From contig NZ_CP147246.1 in NCBI RefSeq assembly GCF_002174455.2, positions 2,135,501 to 2,199,500 on the forward strand: 64,000 bases of DNA, in the 5' to 3' direction. The position numbers and the translations under genes were made by a program. Position 1 is the first letter of the stretch. Every line of letters begins with the position of its first letter. Positions 44,732-53,042 of the stretch are shown here, in pieces. The notes beneath the pieces are model-generated. The model was not told the DNA's origin and searched no databases. It worked only from the letters and a program-made list of their open reading frames with translations. The DNA comes from Enterococcus sp. 9D6_DIV0238. Lineage in GTDB: Bacteria; Bacillota; Bacilli; Lactobacillales; Enterococcaceae.

Positions 44732-45460
44732 TTGAAGATGAAGAAAAAGAGGAAGAAGCGGAACAAAACGTCGATAATCACAAGCTTAAGTAATTTGTTT
44801 CCATGGGGAAAGTCGAAGAAAAGAAAGAAACACCGTTCAAAATCAAAAAAAACAACGAAGACACAGTCAACTAAACCCACTAAAAAACGTTTGCTGGAAG
44901 AAAAAAAGAAAAAGAGACAACGGAAAAAAAGATTGCAGCTGCTTCAAGATCTTTTGTTGGCAATTGCTGGTGCAAGTGTGCTGATTCCTTTAGGTGTCTC
45001 TTTTTTTATCCAATTTTCAACGATCACAGGCTATGGCATGTCCCCAACTCTGCGTAATGATGACGTTGTGATCGTCAACAAGACCAAAGAGCTCAAACGG
45101 TTTGATCTAGTTCTTTTTAAAAAAGGAAATACAACGCAGATTCGTAGAGTGATCGGACTTCCAGGTGAGATAATAGAATATAGGGAGGATCATCTCTATG
45201 TAGATGGGCAAAAGATAGATGAAAAGTTCATTGTCGATGAGGTCAATGAAAGTCAACGAAACGGGATGAATTTCACCGAGGACTTTACGATTGCTGATAT
45301 GATTTCTCAGCAAATGATTCCGAAAGGGAAATATCTTTTGTTAGGAGATAATCGTTCCTATGCCACAGATAGCCGTCACTATGGATTAGTGGATGTTCAG
45401 ATGATCGTTGGCGTAGTGAAAATGAAAGTCCTGCCATTGGAAGATTTTCAAGTTTATTGA
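44732..45460 (+). CDS. Signal peptidase I-like protein lacking catalytic Ser and Lys
   Basis: 242 aa from the TTG at 44732 (an ATG lies two codons on). A very basic cytoplasmic N-terminus of about 70 residues, one helix (about 72-95), then the S26 fold: GYGMSPTLRNDD, QIRRVIGLPGE and GDNRSYATDSR. At the catalytic Ser position the protein has Gly102 (Ser104 is two residues later), and the Lys position is Arg138. The insert DEKFIVDEVNESQRNG is almost the same as in 3100-3780. It should be inactive as a normal signal peptidase, which points to a scaffold or chaperone role, as proposed for SipA in streptococcal pilus loci. Last gene of cluster 2. Confidence 0.87.
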   Translation: MKMKKKRKKRNKTSIITSLSNLFPWGKSKKRKKHRSKSKKTTKTQSTKPTKKRLLEEKKKKRQRKKRLQLLQDLLLAIAGASVLIPLGVSFFIQFSTITGYGMSPTLRNDDVVIVNKTKELKRFDLVLFKKGNTTQIRRVIGLPGEIIEYREDHLYVDGQKIDEKFIVDEVNESQRNGMNFTEDFTIADMISQQMIPKGKYLLLGDNRSYATDSRHYGLVDVQMIVGVVKMKVLPLEDFQVY

Positions 45461-45573
45461 TCGCTCACGTTTTTCAGTGTGATAATGCTATTGAAATTGA
45501 TAAGATAAGAAGTTATTGTTACACTAAAGAATAGAATCTTATTGTATGACAGACTTCTGAAGGAGCATGTATC

Positions 45574-46086
45574 ATGATAGAAATCAAGAAAATCGGAACA
45601 GGTGACTTAGAACAATTAAAGCAAATCAGTATCCAAACATTTTCAGATACATTTGCGAAAGACAATGACCCTCATGATCTGAATGAATACCTGATAAATG
45701 CGTATTCTAATGAAAAATTATCCAAAGAACTAGCGGCGAAAGAATCAGAATTTTATTTTATATACACCAATGATCGATTGGCAGGTTACTTAAAACTGAA
45801 TGTAGGTGAGGCACAAACAGAGCCGATCGCTGATAATGGAATGGAAATCGAGCGTATTTATGTCGATGTTCAGTTTAAGCGACTTGGATTAGGAAAAAGG
45901 CTATATGAAAAAGCTATTTCTAGAGCGAAAGAATTGAAAAAAGAGGTTCTTTGGCTAGGTGTATGGGAGAAGAACGTTCCAGCACTTGCATTTTATGAAA
46001 AAATGGGTTTTGTACAAGCTGGGCAGCATTCTTTCTTTATGGGCACAGATGAACAGATCGATTTGATCATGAAAAAGAACCTCTAA
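45574..46086 (+). CDS. GNAT N-acetyltransferase, PaiA-like
   Basis: 170 aa with a GGAG site upstream. The acetyl-CoA loop is QFKRLGLGKRLYEKA (about 108-122), followed by LWLGVWEKNVPALAFYEKMGF and a C-terminal beta strand, as in PaiA-type spermidine/spermine acetyltransferases of Bacillus. It could acetylate polyamines or related amines in the cytoplasm. Monocistronic with a terminator. Confidence 0.85.
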   Translation: MIEIKKIGTGDLEQLKQISIQTFSDTFAKDNDPHDLNEYLINAYSNEKLSKELAAKESEFYFIYTNDRLAGYLKLNVGEAQTEPIADNGMEIERIYVDVQFKRLGLGKRLYEKAISRAKELKKEVLWLGVWEKNVPALAFYEKMGFVQAGQHSFFMGTDEQIDLIMKKNL

Positions 46087-46138
46087 GTCGTTCTGTAGAG
46101 AAAACAGAATGAATCAGAGTCGAGAGATGGATAAAATA

Positions 46139-46180
46139 AAAAACCAGTTGACGCGTGTAGCATCGACTGGTTTTATTTTG
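46139..46180. terminator. Terminator between the GNAT gene and pgmB
   Basis: AAAACCAGTTGA / TCGACTGGTTTT with a T-rich tail; it can serve both converging genes. Confidence 0.82.
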
Positions 46181-46194
46181 ACTTTAATGAATAC

Positions 46195-46845
46195 TTAACG
46201 CTCGATAAGTTGTTCAACACTTAATTCAGTCATCGAACCAACTTGTAAATCTGCACCGGCTAGCGTTTCTGTTGCTGAAATTCCTATAGCATACATGCCA
46301 GCAGCTTTGATTCCTTCGATTCCCGCTTGTGCATCTTCAAAACCAATTGCATCTTCAGGTGCAACAGCGATACTTTGTGCGGCTTTTACGAATATCTCTG
46401 GATCAGGTTTCCCTTTTTTTAATGATTCAGGATCGACGATATGACCAAAAAAGTCTAGGACCCCCAGTTTTTCTAAAATCATGGGCGCGTTTTTTGAAGC
46501 TGAAGCGATCGCACAAGGGATTTGGTGAGCTTTGGCATCCATCAGAAAATCATGGACGCCGGGCAAAAGATCAGCAGCAGACAGATCAGCCAATAATTTT
46601 ACATACTCATCGTTTTTCTGTTTAGCTAAAGCTTCTTTTTCTGCTGGAGAATAGTCATTTTCTTTTTGACCATAAGCCAGGATCTTATCTAAAGAATCCA
46701 TTCGGCTGATGCCTTTTAAAGATTCATTGAATACTTCGTCGATCGTAATGCCTAAGCTTTCAGCTAATTCTTTCCACGCGATATAGTGGAATTTGGCGGT
46801 ATCAGTGATAACGCCATCTAAATCAAAAACAAATCCTTTTTTCAT
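46195..46845 (-). CDS. pgmB: Beta-phosphoglucomutase
   Basis: 216 aa from the ATG at 46845 with GGAG before it; in-frame ATGs further upstream lie inside the preceding gene. HAD-family motifs: FDLDGVITDTAKFH (7-20) with the nucleophile Asp, SLKGISRMDSL in the cap, ASASKNAP and KPDPEIF, then GFEDAQAGIEGI. It converts beta-glucose-1-phosphate to glucose-6-phosphate. It follows the GH65 phosphorylase gene by 22 bases on the same strand, the usual pairing for disaccharide phosphorolysis. Confidence 0.93.
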   Translation of the reverse strand: MKKGFVFDLDGVITDTAKFHYIAWKELAESLGITIDEVFNESLKGISRMDSLDKILAYGQKENDYSPAEKEALAKQKNDEYVKLLADLSAADLLPGVHDFLMDAKAHQIPCAIASASKNAPMILEKLGVLDFFGHIVDPESLKKGKPDPEIFVKAAQSIAVAPEDAIGFEDAQAGIEGIKAAGMYAIGISATETLAGADLQVGSMTELSVEQLIER

Positions 46846-46867
46846 GAACATTCTCCAGTCATATTGA

Positions 46868-49576
46868 TTAATAGTTGATTGTTTGAGTTTCTTTTCCGTG
46901 TAACGGATAGGGTTGGTCATTTATTGTCAGTACAGTATCTTTAGACGCTGTAACTTGAACGGCTGTTTTATTCACAGTCAATTGATAATCGATTCCTTTG
47001 CGGGACAGATTAAAGGTCATCTCTGTCCAGTGTTCAGGCAGATTTGGTTTGATGGAAAGCTGTTCTTTTTTGATATCGATTCCAGCGTACGTAGTCAATG
47101 TGACATAGATCGTTGCAGCCATCACACCAGTATGAATACCTTCAGCAGTTGTTCCGCCTTGAATATCTTGATAATCCGAGTATAAGGCTTCTTGATATAG
47201 TTTCCATGAGAGATCATGGAACTTGACCTCTTCTGCGAGCTGGGCATGTACGATTCTTGAAAGAGTAGAACCATGAGATGTTCTGTTTAAATAGTATAAA
47301 AGATTTTTCTCTAGATAATCGGCAGGAAGCTCATAGCCTAATTCATCTAAGATTTCATCGATTTTTTCCTTATTTAGATTGTAAAACAGCATCAACGTAT
47401 CCGCTTGTTTCGCAACTTTATAGTCATCCGGTGACTGACCTTCTGCTTTTAGAATACGATCCATTCGGTAAATATTACCGTAAGTTGCTTTTGCTTGTTC
47501 CCAATCGATTTCTTTTAAATCAAAATAGCCTTCATATTGCGCGATGATCCCATCTTCATTTATTTCGATCCCCAAGTGTTTACGGATATCTTTCATTTTT
47601 TCTAGATTTTCTTGTGTGATTCCTGTTTTAGTAAATAATTTCGCTTGTTCTTGCGTATTTAATAATGAAAGAATCGTTTCGATCTCTTCAAATAACCAGA
47701 CAACCATCAAGTTGGTGTAAGCATTGTTTTTTAGGCCGCTTTCAGTACTGTCAGGATAGGCTTCATGAAATTCATCAGGACCCATGACTTTATCGATGAA
47801 ATAACGGCCTGTTTCTTTATCGAATGTCGCTGCACTGCGCCAAAAATTCGCAATTTCCAGTAACATTTCTGCACCATATTCCTTGATAAATAGATCATCA
47901 CCTGTGTTATTCCAATAGATCCAGACATTATAAGCAATCGCTAGTGAGACATGCCGTTGCAAAATACTATGATCTTCACCCCATTCGCCGTTTAGAGGAT
48001 TCAAATGAAGCTTTTGTGTATCTTCACTACCGTCAAGTCCAGACTGCCAAGGGAACATGGCGCCTTCATAATTACTTTCGATCGCATTTTCTTTTGCCTT
48101 CCCTAAACGATTATACCGATACATTAACAACTGTTTCGCTGTTTGTGGGAAATGAAGAATATAAAACGGCAAAATAAAAATTTCATCCCAGAAGATATGA
48201 CCACGGTATGCTTCACCATGCAAGCCGCGGGCGGTTACTGAGACATCCAGTTCATTGTTACTAAAAGGAGAAGCAGAAACTAGAAGATGATAGGTATGGA
48301 TCCTTAGTAATTTTTGCGACATTAAATCGCCAGATACTTGAATATCAGATTTTTCCCACAATGATTCCCAAGCTTTTGTACTTTCAGCAAACTCAATATC
48401 AAAGGAAGTTGCCAATGGACTTGGTTGTTTGAAGCTTTGTTCAGCGATCGATGTAGTTACTTGAACATGCTTTTCAAGGGTATATTGCACATCTTGTTCA
48501 GCATAAAAAGTCATTGTTTGTTCGATCGTTTCTTCGTTCACTGTATTTGTAACTTCGTTGGCGGTAAAGAAATCGCCCATGATAGCAGAAGTTTGCTGAA
48601 CATCGATTTTAGATTGATTCGTTTGGACCGTGATACTTGTTTTGTTCTGATCAGCAGCTAATTCAGTGATATGAAAATGTTTTGCTGTTAAATTACGATA
48701 GCGCTCAACGTTAAAATTATAGACAGAACCATCAGTCATTGTTTTAACAATGATCTTCTTAGAGAAATTGATCGGTTTGATCATGTACTTGATACTATAA
48801 TTGTTCATTTTTGCCATATTGACGATCTTTAAAGCTGTAATTTCTAGCTGATGCTGCTGTGAATCTTCAATAAGCATATGAGCAGTGAACAACCCATTTT
48901 TTAAGTTTAAGTTTCTATGCAGAGCGTTTAGTTTTGAATGTTCTAAAGTTAGCCACTCGTTTGAACCTTCAACCTGAACACTGATATACTGGTTATTTGG
49001 TGTGTTGACAAAGTCTTCATTTTCAACGATTTGACCTGCAACTTCTGATTTTTCTTCATTATAAAGTCCAGCAATATAGGTTGCAGGATAGTGGTCTTTT
49101 GACAAGCTCATTTCTGGAGTTGTCCCGCGTAAACCCATAAAACCATTTCCGATCGTCAATAAAGATTCTACAGAATACTCTTCTTTACCTGGAGTATAAC
49201 CAAAATAATCTAAATTCCAGCATAGCTGTTCTTTTTTTTCTTTGAATGCCTGTTCTAAATCATCTGCTGAAGCTGATTCTTCAGCGGTCAACACAGGGAT
49301 GTTCAATGTTTCGGATAAAAGTTTGGTGATAGCTTCAGCTCCTGCGTTTAAAGGAGAGAGCTGAGGTTGTGCAGCATAAAATTCCGCAGACAATCCATCA
49401 CAAACAGCACCAATGATCGTTGGGGATTTTTCTTTGATCTGCAGTGCTAGCGACTCAAATGATTGAGGAAAGATCATTGATGTAAGTGGCAGTGTGTGCT
49501 CCGATATAAGTTGGTCCATTTGTTTTTCCTGAACGGTCAAGTTGCTTTTAGTGAAGGTGAAAAGTAGAAAGTTCAT
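46868..49576 (-). CDS. GH65 disaccharide phosphorylase with N-terminal extension
   Basis: 902 aa, against about 750-790 for typical maltose or trehalose phosphorylases. Start well supported by AAGGAG. Residues 1-about 115 form an extra N-terminal part of unknown function. The family body begins at about 120 (WNLDYFGYTPGKEEYSVESL, TIGNGFMGLRG). The catalytic-acid region is VMGPDEFHEAYPDS with NNAYTN after it, and the C-terminus holds HGSTLSRIVHAQLA and GGTTAEGIHTGVMA. Phosphorolysis gives beta-glucose-1-phosphate for PgmB. The TreR-like regulator next door suggests trehalose or trehalose-6-phosphate, but maltose, kojibiose or nigerose are possible. Confidence 0.85.
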   Translation of the reverse strand: MNFLLFTFTKSNLTVQEKQMDQLISEHTLPLTSMIFPQSFESLALQIKEKSPTIIGAVCDGLSAEFYAAQPQLSPLNAGAEAITKLLSETLNIPVLTAEESASADDLEQAFKEKKEQLCWNLDYFGYTPGKEEYSVESLLTIGNGFMGLRGTTPEMSLSKDHYPATYIAGLYNEEKSEVAGQIVENEDFVNTPNNQYISVQVEGSNEWLTLEHSKLNALHRNLNLKNGLFTAHMLIEDSQQHQLEITALKIVNMAKMNNYSIKYMIKPINFSKKIIVKTMTDGSVYNFNVERYRNLTAKHFHITELAADQNKTSITVQTNQSKIDVQQTSAIMGDFFTANEVTNTVNEETIEQTMTFYAEQDVQYTLEKHVQVTTSIAEQSFKQPSPLATSFDIEFAESTKAWESLWEKSDIQVSGDLMSQKLLRIHTYHLLVSASPFSNNELDVSVTARGLHGEAYRGHIFWDEIFILPFYILHFPQTAKQLLMYRYNRLGKAKENAIESNYEGAMFPWQSGLDGSEDTQKLHLNPLNGEWGEDHSILQRHVSLAIAYNVWIYWNNTGDDLFIKEYGAEMLLEIANFWRSAATFDKETGRYFIDKVMGPDEFHEAYPDSTESGLKNNAYTNLMVVWLFEEIETILSLLNTQEQAKLFTKTGITQENLEKMKDIRKHLGIEINEDGIIAQYEGYFDLKEIDWEQAKATYGNIYRMDRILKAEGQSPDDYKVAKQADTLMLFYNLNKEKIDEILDELGYELPADYLEKNLLYYLNRTSHGSTLSRIVHAQLAEEVKFHDLSWKLYQEALYSDYQDIQGGTTAEGIHTGVMAATIYVTLTTYAGIDIKKEQLSIKPNLPEHWTEMTFNLSRKGIDYQLTVNKTAVQVTASKDTVLTINDQPYPLHGKETQTINY

Positions 49577-49604
49577 AGTTGTCGCTCCTTAAAGAGTTTT
49601 CTTA

Positions 49605-49618
49605 ACTTGTATAGACAT
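49605..49618. promoter_or_regulatory. Second TreR-like operator half-match
   Basis: CTTGTATAGACATG lies 29 bases before the GH65 start and matches the palindrome CTTGTATATACAAG at 12 of 14 positions. Confidence 0.5.
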
Positions 49619-49649
49619 GTTAGCGTTGTGTTCATTATAGTATGAAACG

Positions 49650-49663
49650 CTTGTAAATACAAG
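49650..49663. promoter_or_regulatory. TreR-like operator in the GH65/GntR divergent region
   Basis: CTTGTAAATACAAG is a 14-base inverted repeat resembling TreR sites (TTGTATATACAA). It lies between the phosphorylase operon and the divergent GntR gene, so it may control both. Confidence 0.7.
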
Positions 49664-49778
49664 TGTGGTAATAGAAAAGAATTGCCTAAAATAAAAGGCT
49701 TAGTTACGGCAGATGCTATTTTTTTAAGGTGGAATATGCTATCATTTTGATTGAGTATCCTAGGTTGGAGGGCTGAAA

Positions 49779-50492
49779 GTGAACAAATTTCATGATATAT
49801 TTTTAGAATTGGAAAAAGGTATTTTAGAAGGTGATTATCCGCCGGGAACACTATTACCAAGTGAGAATCAATTAGTTGAACACTATTCTGTTTCAAGAGA
49901 GACGATCCGCAAAGCATTGAACCTCTTGATCAATGCAGGGTATATCCAAAAGAAACAGGGCAAAGGCTCTATCGTATTGAATGTAAGAAAGTTTGATTTT
50001 CCGATTTCCGGAGTGATCAGTTATAAAGAGTTACAAAAAGCGCAGCAAATACATAGTGTGACAAAAGTAGTCGAATTGAAAGAAGAAAAAGTTGATGACG
50101 CTTTGGCACGCTTAACGGGCTGGAAAAAAGATGCAGCTGTCTGGCGCTTGGTACGGCAGCGGGAAATCGACGGAGAAGTTGTGATCATCGATATTGATTA
50201 TCTTTTAAAAGAAATCATTGCAGAGCTTCCGGAAGAGCGTGCGGCAGATTCGATTTATGATTATTTTGAAAATGATCTGGGCTTAGAGATTAGTTATGCT
50301 CAAAAAGAGATTACAGTTGAAGCAGTGACAGAAAATGATCAGCGTTTGATGGACTTAAATGAGGACACATATATTGTCGTCGTCCGTAGTGTGGTCAGTT
50401 TGGAAGATACTCGTTGCTTTGAGTACACTGAATCTAGGCATAGATTAGATAAGTTTAAGTTTGTTGATTTTGCTAGACGAAGAAAAGCTTAA
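49779..50492 (+). CDS. GntR/HutC-family regulator, TreR-like
   Basis: 237 aa from the GTG at 49779, with GGAGGG upstream. N-terminal GntR winged helix (about 8-68: PPGTLLPSENQLVEHYSVSRETIRKALNLLINAGYIQKKQGKGS), then a UTRA ligand domain (about 90-230). The pattern fits trehalose operon repressors, which bind trehalose-6-phosphate. Divergent from the GH65-pgmB operon, with two candidate operators between them. Repression of that operon is inferred. Confidence 0.88.
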   Translation: MNKFHDIFLELEKGILEGDYPPGTLLPSENQLVEHYSVSRETIRKALNLLINAGYIQKKQGKGSIVLNVRKFDFPISGVISYKELQKAQQIHSVTKVVELKEEKVDDALARLTGWKKDAAVWRLVRQREIDGEVVIIDIDYLLKEIIAELPEERAADSIYDYFENDLGLEISYAQKEITVEAVTENDQRLMDLNEDTYIVVVRSVVSLEDTRCFEYTESRHRLDKFKFVDFARRRKA

Positions 50493-50523
50493 AAAGGTAT
50501 GGATAGCTAGGGGATGACACGCT

Positions 50524-51309
50524 TTGTATGTAGGGATTATCTATTTTCTCGTGATTATATTCGCGAATACAGTTGGGGCTATTTCCGGTATGGGTGGCGG
50601 TGTGATCATCAAGCCGGTATTAGATGCTTTTCATTTTCACGCTTTAGCGGCAATCTCATTTTATTCTAGTGTCGCAGTCTTCACCATGTCCATCGTTTCG
50701 ACATTAAGGCAATTAAAGAATGGATTGACGTTACGCGTTCAGATTGCTCTACTTGTTTCTTTGGGATCCGTTATTGGCGGTATTGCTGGAAATAGTAGCT
50801 TCGAATTTTTACTTAAGTGGTTCTCGGATGAGAAATATGTGCAGCTGATCCAGATTGTTTTAACGATCATGACGTTGCTGTTTGCCTTCATTTACACCAA
50901 ATTTGGTAAGGAACGGACGCTGCAGTTGAGCCATTCTTTTTGGTATGTGATAACTGGAGTGTTTTTAGGATTTATTTCTACATTATTAGGGATTGGCGGA
51001 GGACCGATCAATGTTGCTCTGTTGATGTTATGCTTTGGTATACCGATCAAAGAAGCGACTGTTTATTCGATCATTACGATTTTCTTTTCACAAGCCGCGA
51101 AGTTAATAACGATCGCACAAGGAAGTGGTTTCGGACGTTTTGATTTGAGCTTGTTGCTTTATGTGATTCCTGCGGCAGTCATTGGTGGTTTTATAGGAGC
51201 ACTGATCAGTGGAAAAGTCTCCTCTGAACGAGTGACTCAGATTTATCAAGTAGTGATTTTACTTGTGTTACTGTTGAATGTTTGGAATGGGTTTCGCTTA
51301 TTTATCTAA
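50524..51309 (+). CDS. TauE/SafE family membrane permease
   Basis: 261 aa from the TTG at 50524 with AGGGGATG before it. About eight helices, with the two family repeats GAISGMGGGVIIKPVLD (about 18-34) and LLGIGGGPINVALLML (about 156-171). Family members export sulfite, sulfoacetate or other organic anions, or take up sulfur compounds. It follows the GntR gene by about 30 bases and may be co-transcribed, but no sulfur gene is near. Confidence 0.85.
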   Translation: MYVGIIYFLVIIFANTVGAISGMGGGVIIKPVLDAFHFHALAAISFYSSVAVFTMSIVSTLRQLKNGLTLRVQIALLVSLGSVIGGIAGNSSFEFLLKWFSDEKYVQLIQIVLTIMTLLFAFIYTKFGKERTLQLSHSFWYVITGVFLGFISTLLGIGGGPINVALLMLCFGIPIKEATVYSIITIFFSQAAKLITIAQGSGFGRFDLSLLLYVIPAAVIGGFIGALISGKVSSERVTQIYQVVILLVLLLNVWNGFRLFI

Positions 51310-51402
51310 GGAAGAAAAACAGTTAAAGCTTGTCAGCAACAGGTTTTAGGTGTTTTTTCTATTTATGCTATAATTATTTTAGATAAAAAAAGGAGGATTG
51401 AA

Positions 51403-51840
51403 ATGAAAAAAATTGTTAAGGTTATACTGTGGGCTGGTTTGGTATTTTTATTAGTGGGATGTGCATCCAATACAGCCGAAAATATTGAAGTGAATGATGA
51501 TAAGGTTCCATCTGTTTACTCAGTGATCGGAGAGAAAAAAATCGTTGGTACAAATAGCGAAGTGAAAAATAAAGTACGAATGACAACACTGACGTATAAA
51601 GCAGGCAGTATCAGTGAAAAAGAATTACAAAAGTATATCGAGTATTTAAGAGAAAAAGAGGGTTACGTGTATACATTAGATTCTAAACAAACAGAAGAAG
51701 GTACGTTGATTCAATTAGGCAAAGAGTCTAAAACAAAAGGGAATATCGTTTTGGTAGACTTTTTGTATCCAGCGATGGACAGTGAAAGCGTGAAGATCAT
51801 GTATCGCTCAGGTTCAGGATCACTAAAAATGAATGAATAA
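51403..51840 (+). CDS. Small lipoprotein, family not recognised
   Basis: 145 aa. Signal peptide with lipobox LVGC (Cys20), site AAAGGAGG. The mature part (about 21-145) is a mixed alpha/beta region with KELQKYIEYLREKEGYVYT and later GNIVLVDFLYPAMDSESVKIMY; it ends in SGSGSLKMNE. Anchored on the outer face of the membrane by the Cys lipid. No enzyme motif seen. Confidence 0.78.
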   Translation: MKKIVKVILWAGLVFLLVGCASNTAENIEVNDDKVPSVYSVIGEKKIVGTNSEVKNKVRMTTLTYKAGSISEKELQKYIEYLREKEGYVYTLDSKQTEEGTLIQLGKESKTKGNIVLVDFLYPAMDSESVKIMYRSGSGSLKMNE

Positions 51841-51856
51841 AGCAAGGGGCTAAGAG

Positions 51857-52285
51857 ATGAAGTATCACGTAAAGGATTTTTCAGAGCTGACGACAAAAGA
51901 GTTCTTTGAGATTGCTAAGTTGCGGACTGCAGTTTTTGTGGTCGAGCAGAATTGTCCGTATCAAGAGATCGATGATATCGATGAGCATGCACTGCATACG
52001 TGGTTGCAGGAAGAGAAGGATATCGTTGGTTATACACGAATCATCGATAATGGTGAGACGGTATCTTTTGGTAGAGTGCTGATCGATCCTAATTATCGAA
52101 AGCATGGGTTAGGAAATCTTCTTTTAGAGAACACGCTAAACGTGATTTCAGAAAGATATCCAGAGAAACCGATCATTATTGGGGCTCAGGCGCATCTGAC
52201 CGATTTTTATGGTGGATTTGGCTTCAAAGAAATTTCAGAGGTTTATTTGGAAGATGATATTCCTCATGTGAAGATGAGAAAATAA
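51857..52285 (+). CDS. GNAT acetyltransferase, ElaA-like
   Basis: 142 aa. The N-terminal pattern LTTKEFFEIAKLRTAVFVVEQNCPYQEIDDID is diagnostic for ElaA-type proteins; the acetyl-CoA site is NYRKHGLGNLLLENT (about 78-92), followed by AQAHLTDFYGGFGF. Substrate unknown. It starts 16 bases after the lipoprotein gene on the same strand and ends at a strong terminator, so the two may form one unit. Confidence 0.87.
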   Translation: MKYHVKDFSELTTKEFFEIAKLRTAVFVVEQNCPYQEIDDIDEHALHTWLQEEKDIVGYTRIIDNGETVSFGRVLIDPNYRKHGLGNLLLENTLNVISERYPEKPIIIGAQAHLTDFYGGFGFKEISEVYLEDDIPHVKMRK

Positions 52286-52330
52286 AAATGCCGATGGAAT
52301 CTGTAGAAACTTCAAGCAGTTAGAATTATT

Positions 52331-52357
52331 AGAGTGGGCTGACCACTCTTTTTTTTA
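52331..52357 (+). terminator. Terminator after the ElaA-like gene
   Basis: AGAGTGG / CCACTCT with a 5-base loop and T8. Confidence 0.92.
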
Positions 52358-52502
52358 TGCCCATATCCTAATCACTTTATGCATTGACAGTAGATATAAG
52401 CTAGCTGAGTCAAAATTATTCCATTTAATGAGCAATAACCATAAATGAATTGAAACTTTTATCGCACTTTTTTGCACTAATATTATGAAAGGAGCAAAAA
52501 CC

Positions 52503-53042
52503 GTGGTAAAAATGACAACTGAGATTCTAGAATTAGTAAAAAAAGCGAGAAAGGGAGATGATAACGCGTTCGAGAAACTTTTAAAAGATCAATATGAATA
52601 CATTTATCGGACAGCTTATCATTATGCTGAATCTGAATTTGAGATTCTAGATATTATTCAAGAAACTACTTCCATAGCCTATCAAGGATTACGAAAGCTT
52701 AAAAATGATCAATATTTTTATACTTGGTATATTCGAATATTGATCAGAACGGCGTATAAAATGAGAAGTAAAACTAAAAAAATAGTAATAGAAGATGAGA
52801 CGTCACTGGTAGCGGATATTGATTATAGTAACGAAATAGAACAAGAGATAGATTTAAATGATTCCTTCAATAAAATTGAACGAAAGTATGCAGATGTCTT
52901 GCAACTCTATTACTATCAAGATTTTACGATTCAAGAAATAAGTAATATTCTAGAAATTCCATCTGGAACAGTAAAAACAAATCTATCTAGAGGTAAGCAA
53001 AAATTAAAACAAATATTAGGAGGAGATTATTTTGAAAAATGA
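52503..53042 (+). CDS. ECF-type RNA polymerase sigma factor
   Basis: 179 aa from the GTG at 52503, with AAAGGAG at 52488-52494; an upstream in-frame ATG at 52485 overlaps that site. Region 2 (about 12-75: DDNAFEKLLKDQYEYIYRTAYHYAE and DIIQETTSIAYQGL) and region 4 (about 115-170: YADVLQLYYYQDFTIQEISNILEIPSGTVKTNLSRGKQKLK) are complete. Such sigma factors respond to envelope stress and are held by a membrane anti-sigma factor; the next gene, overlapping by 11 bases, has the expected layout. Confidence 0.9.
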   Translation: MVKMTTEILELVKKARKGDDNAFEKLLKDQYEYIYRTAYHYAESEFEILDIIQETTSIAYQGLRKLKNDQYFYTWYIRILIRTAYKMRSKTKKIVIEDETSLVADIDYSNEIEQEIDLNDSFNKIERKYADVLQLYYYQDFTIQEISNILEIPSGTVKTNLSRGKQKLKQILGGDYFEK

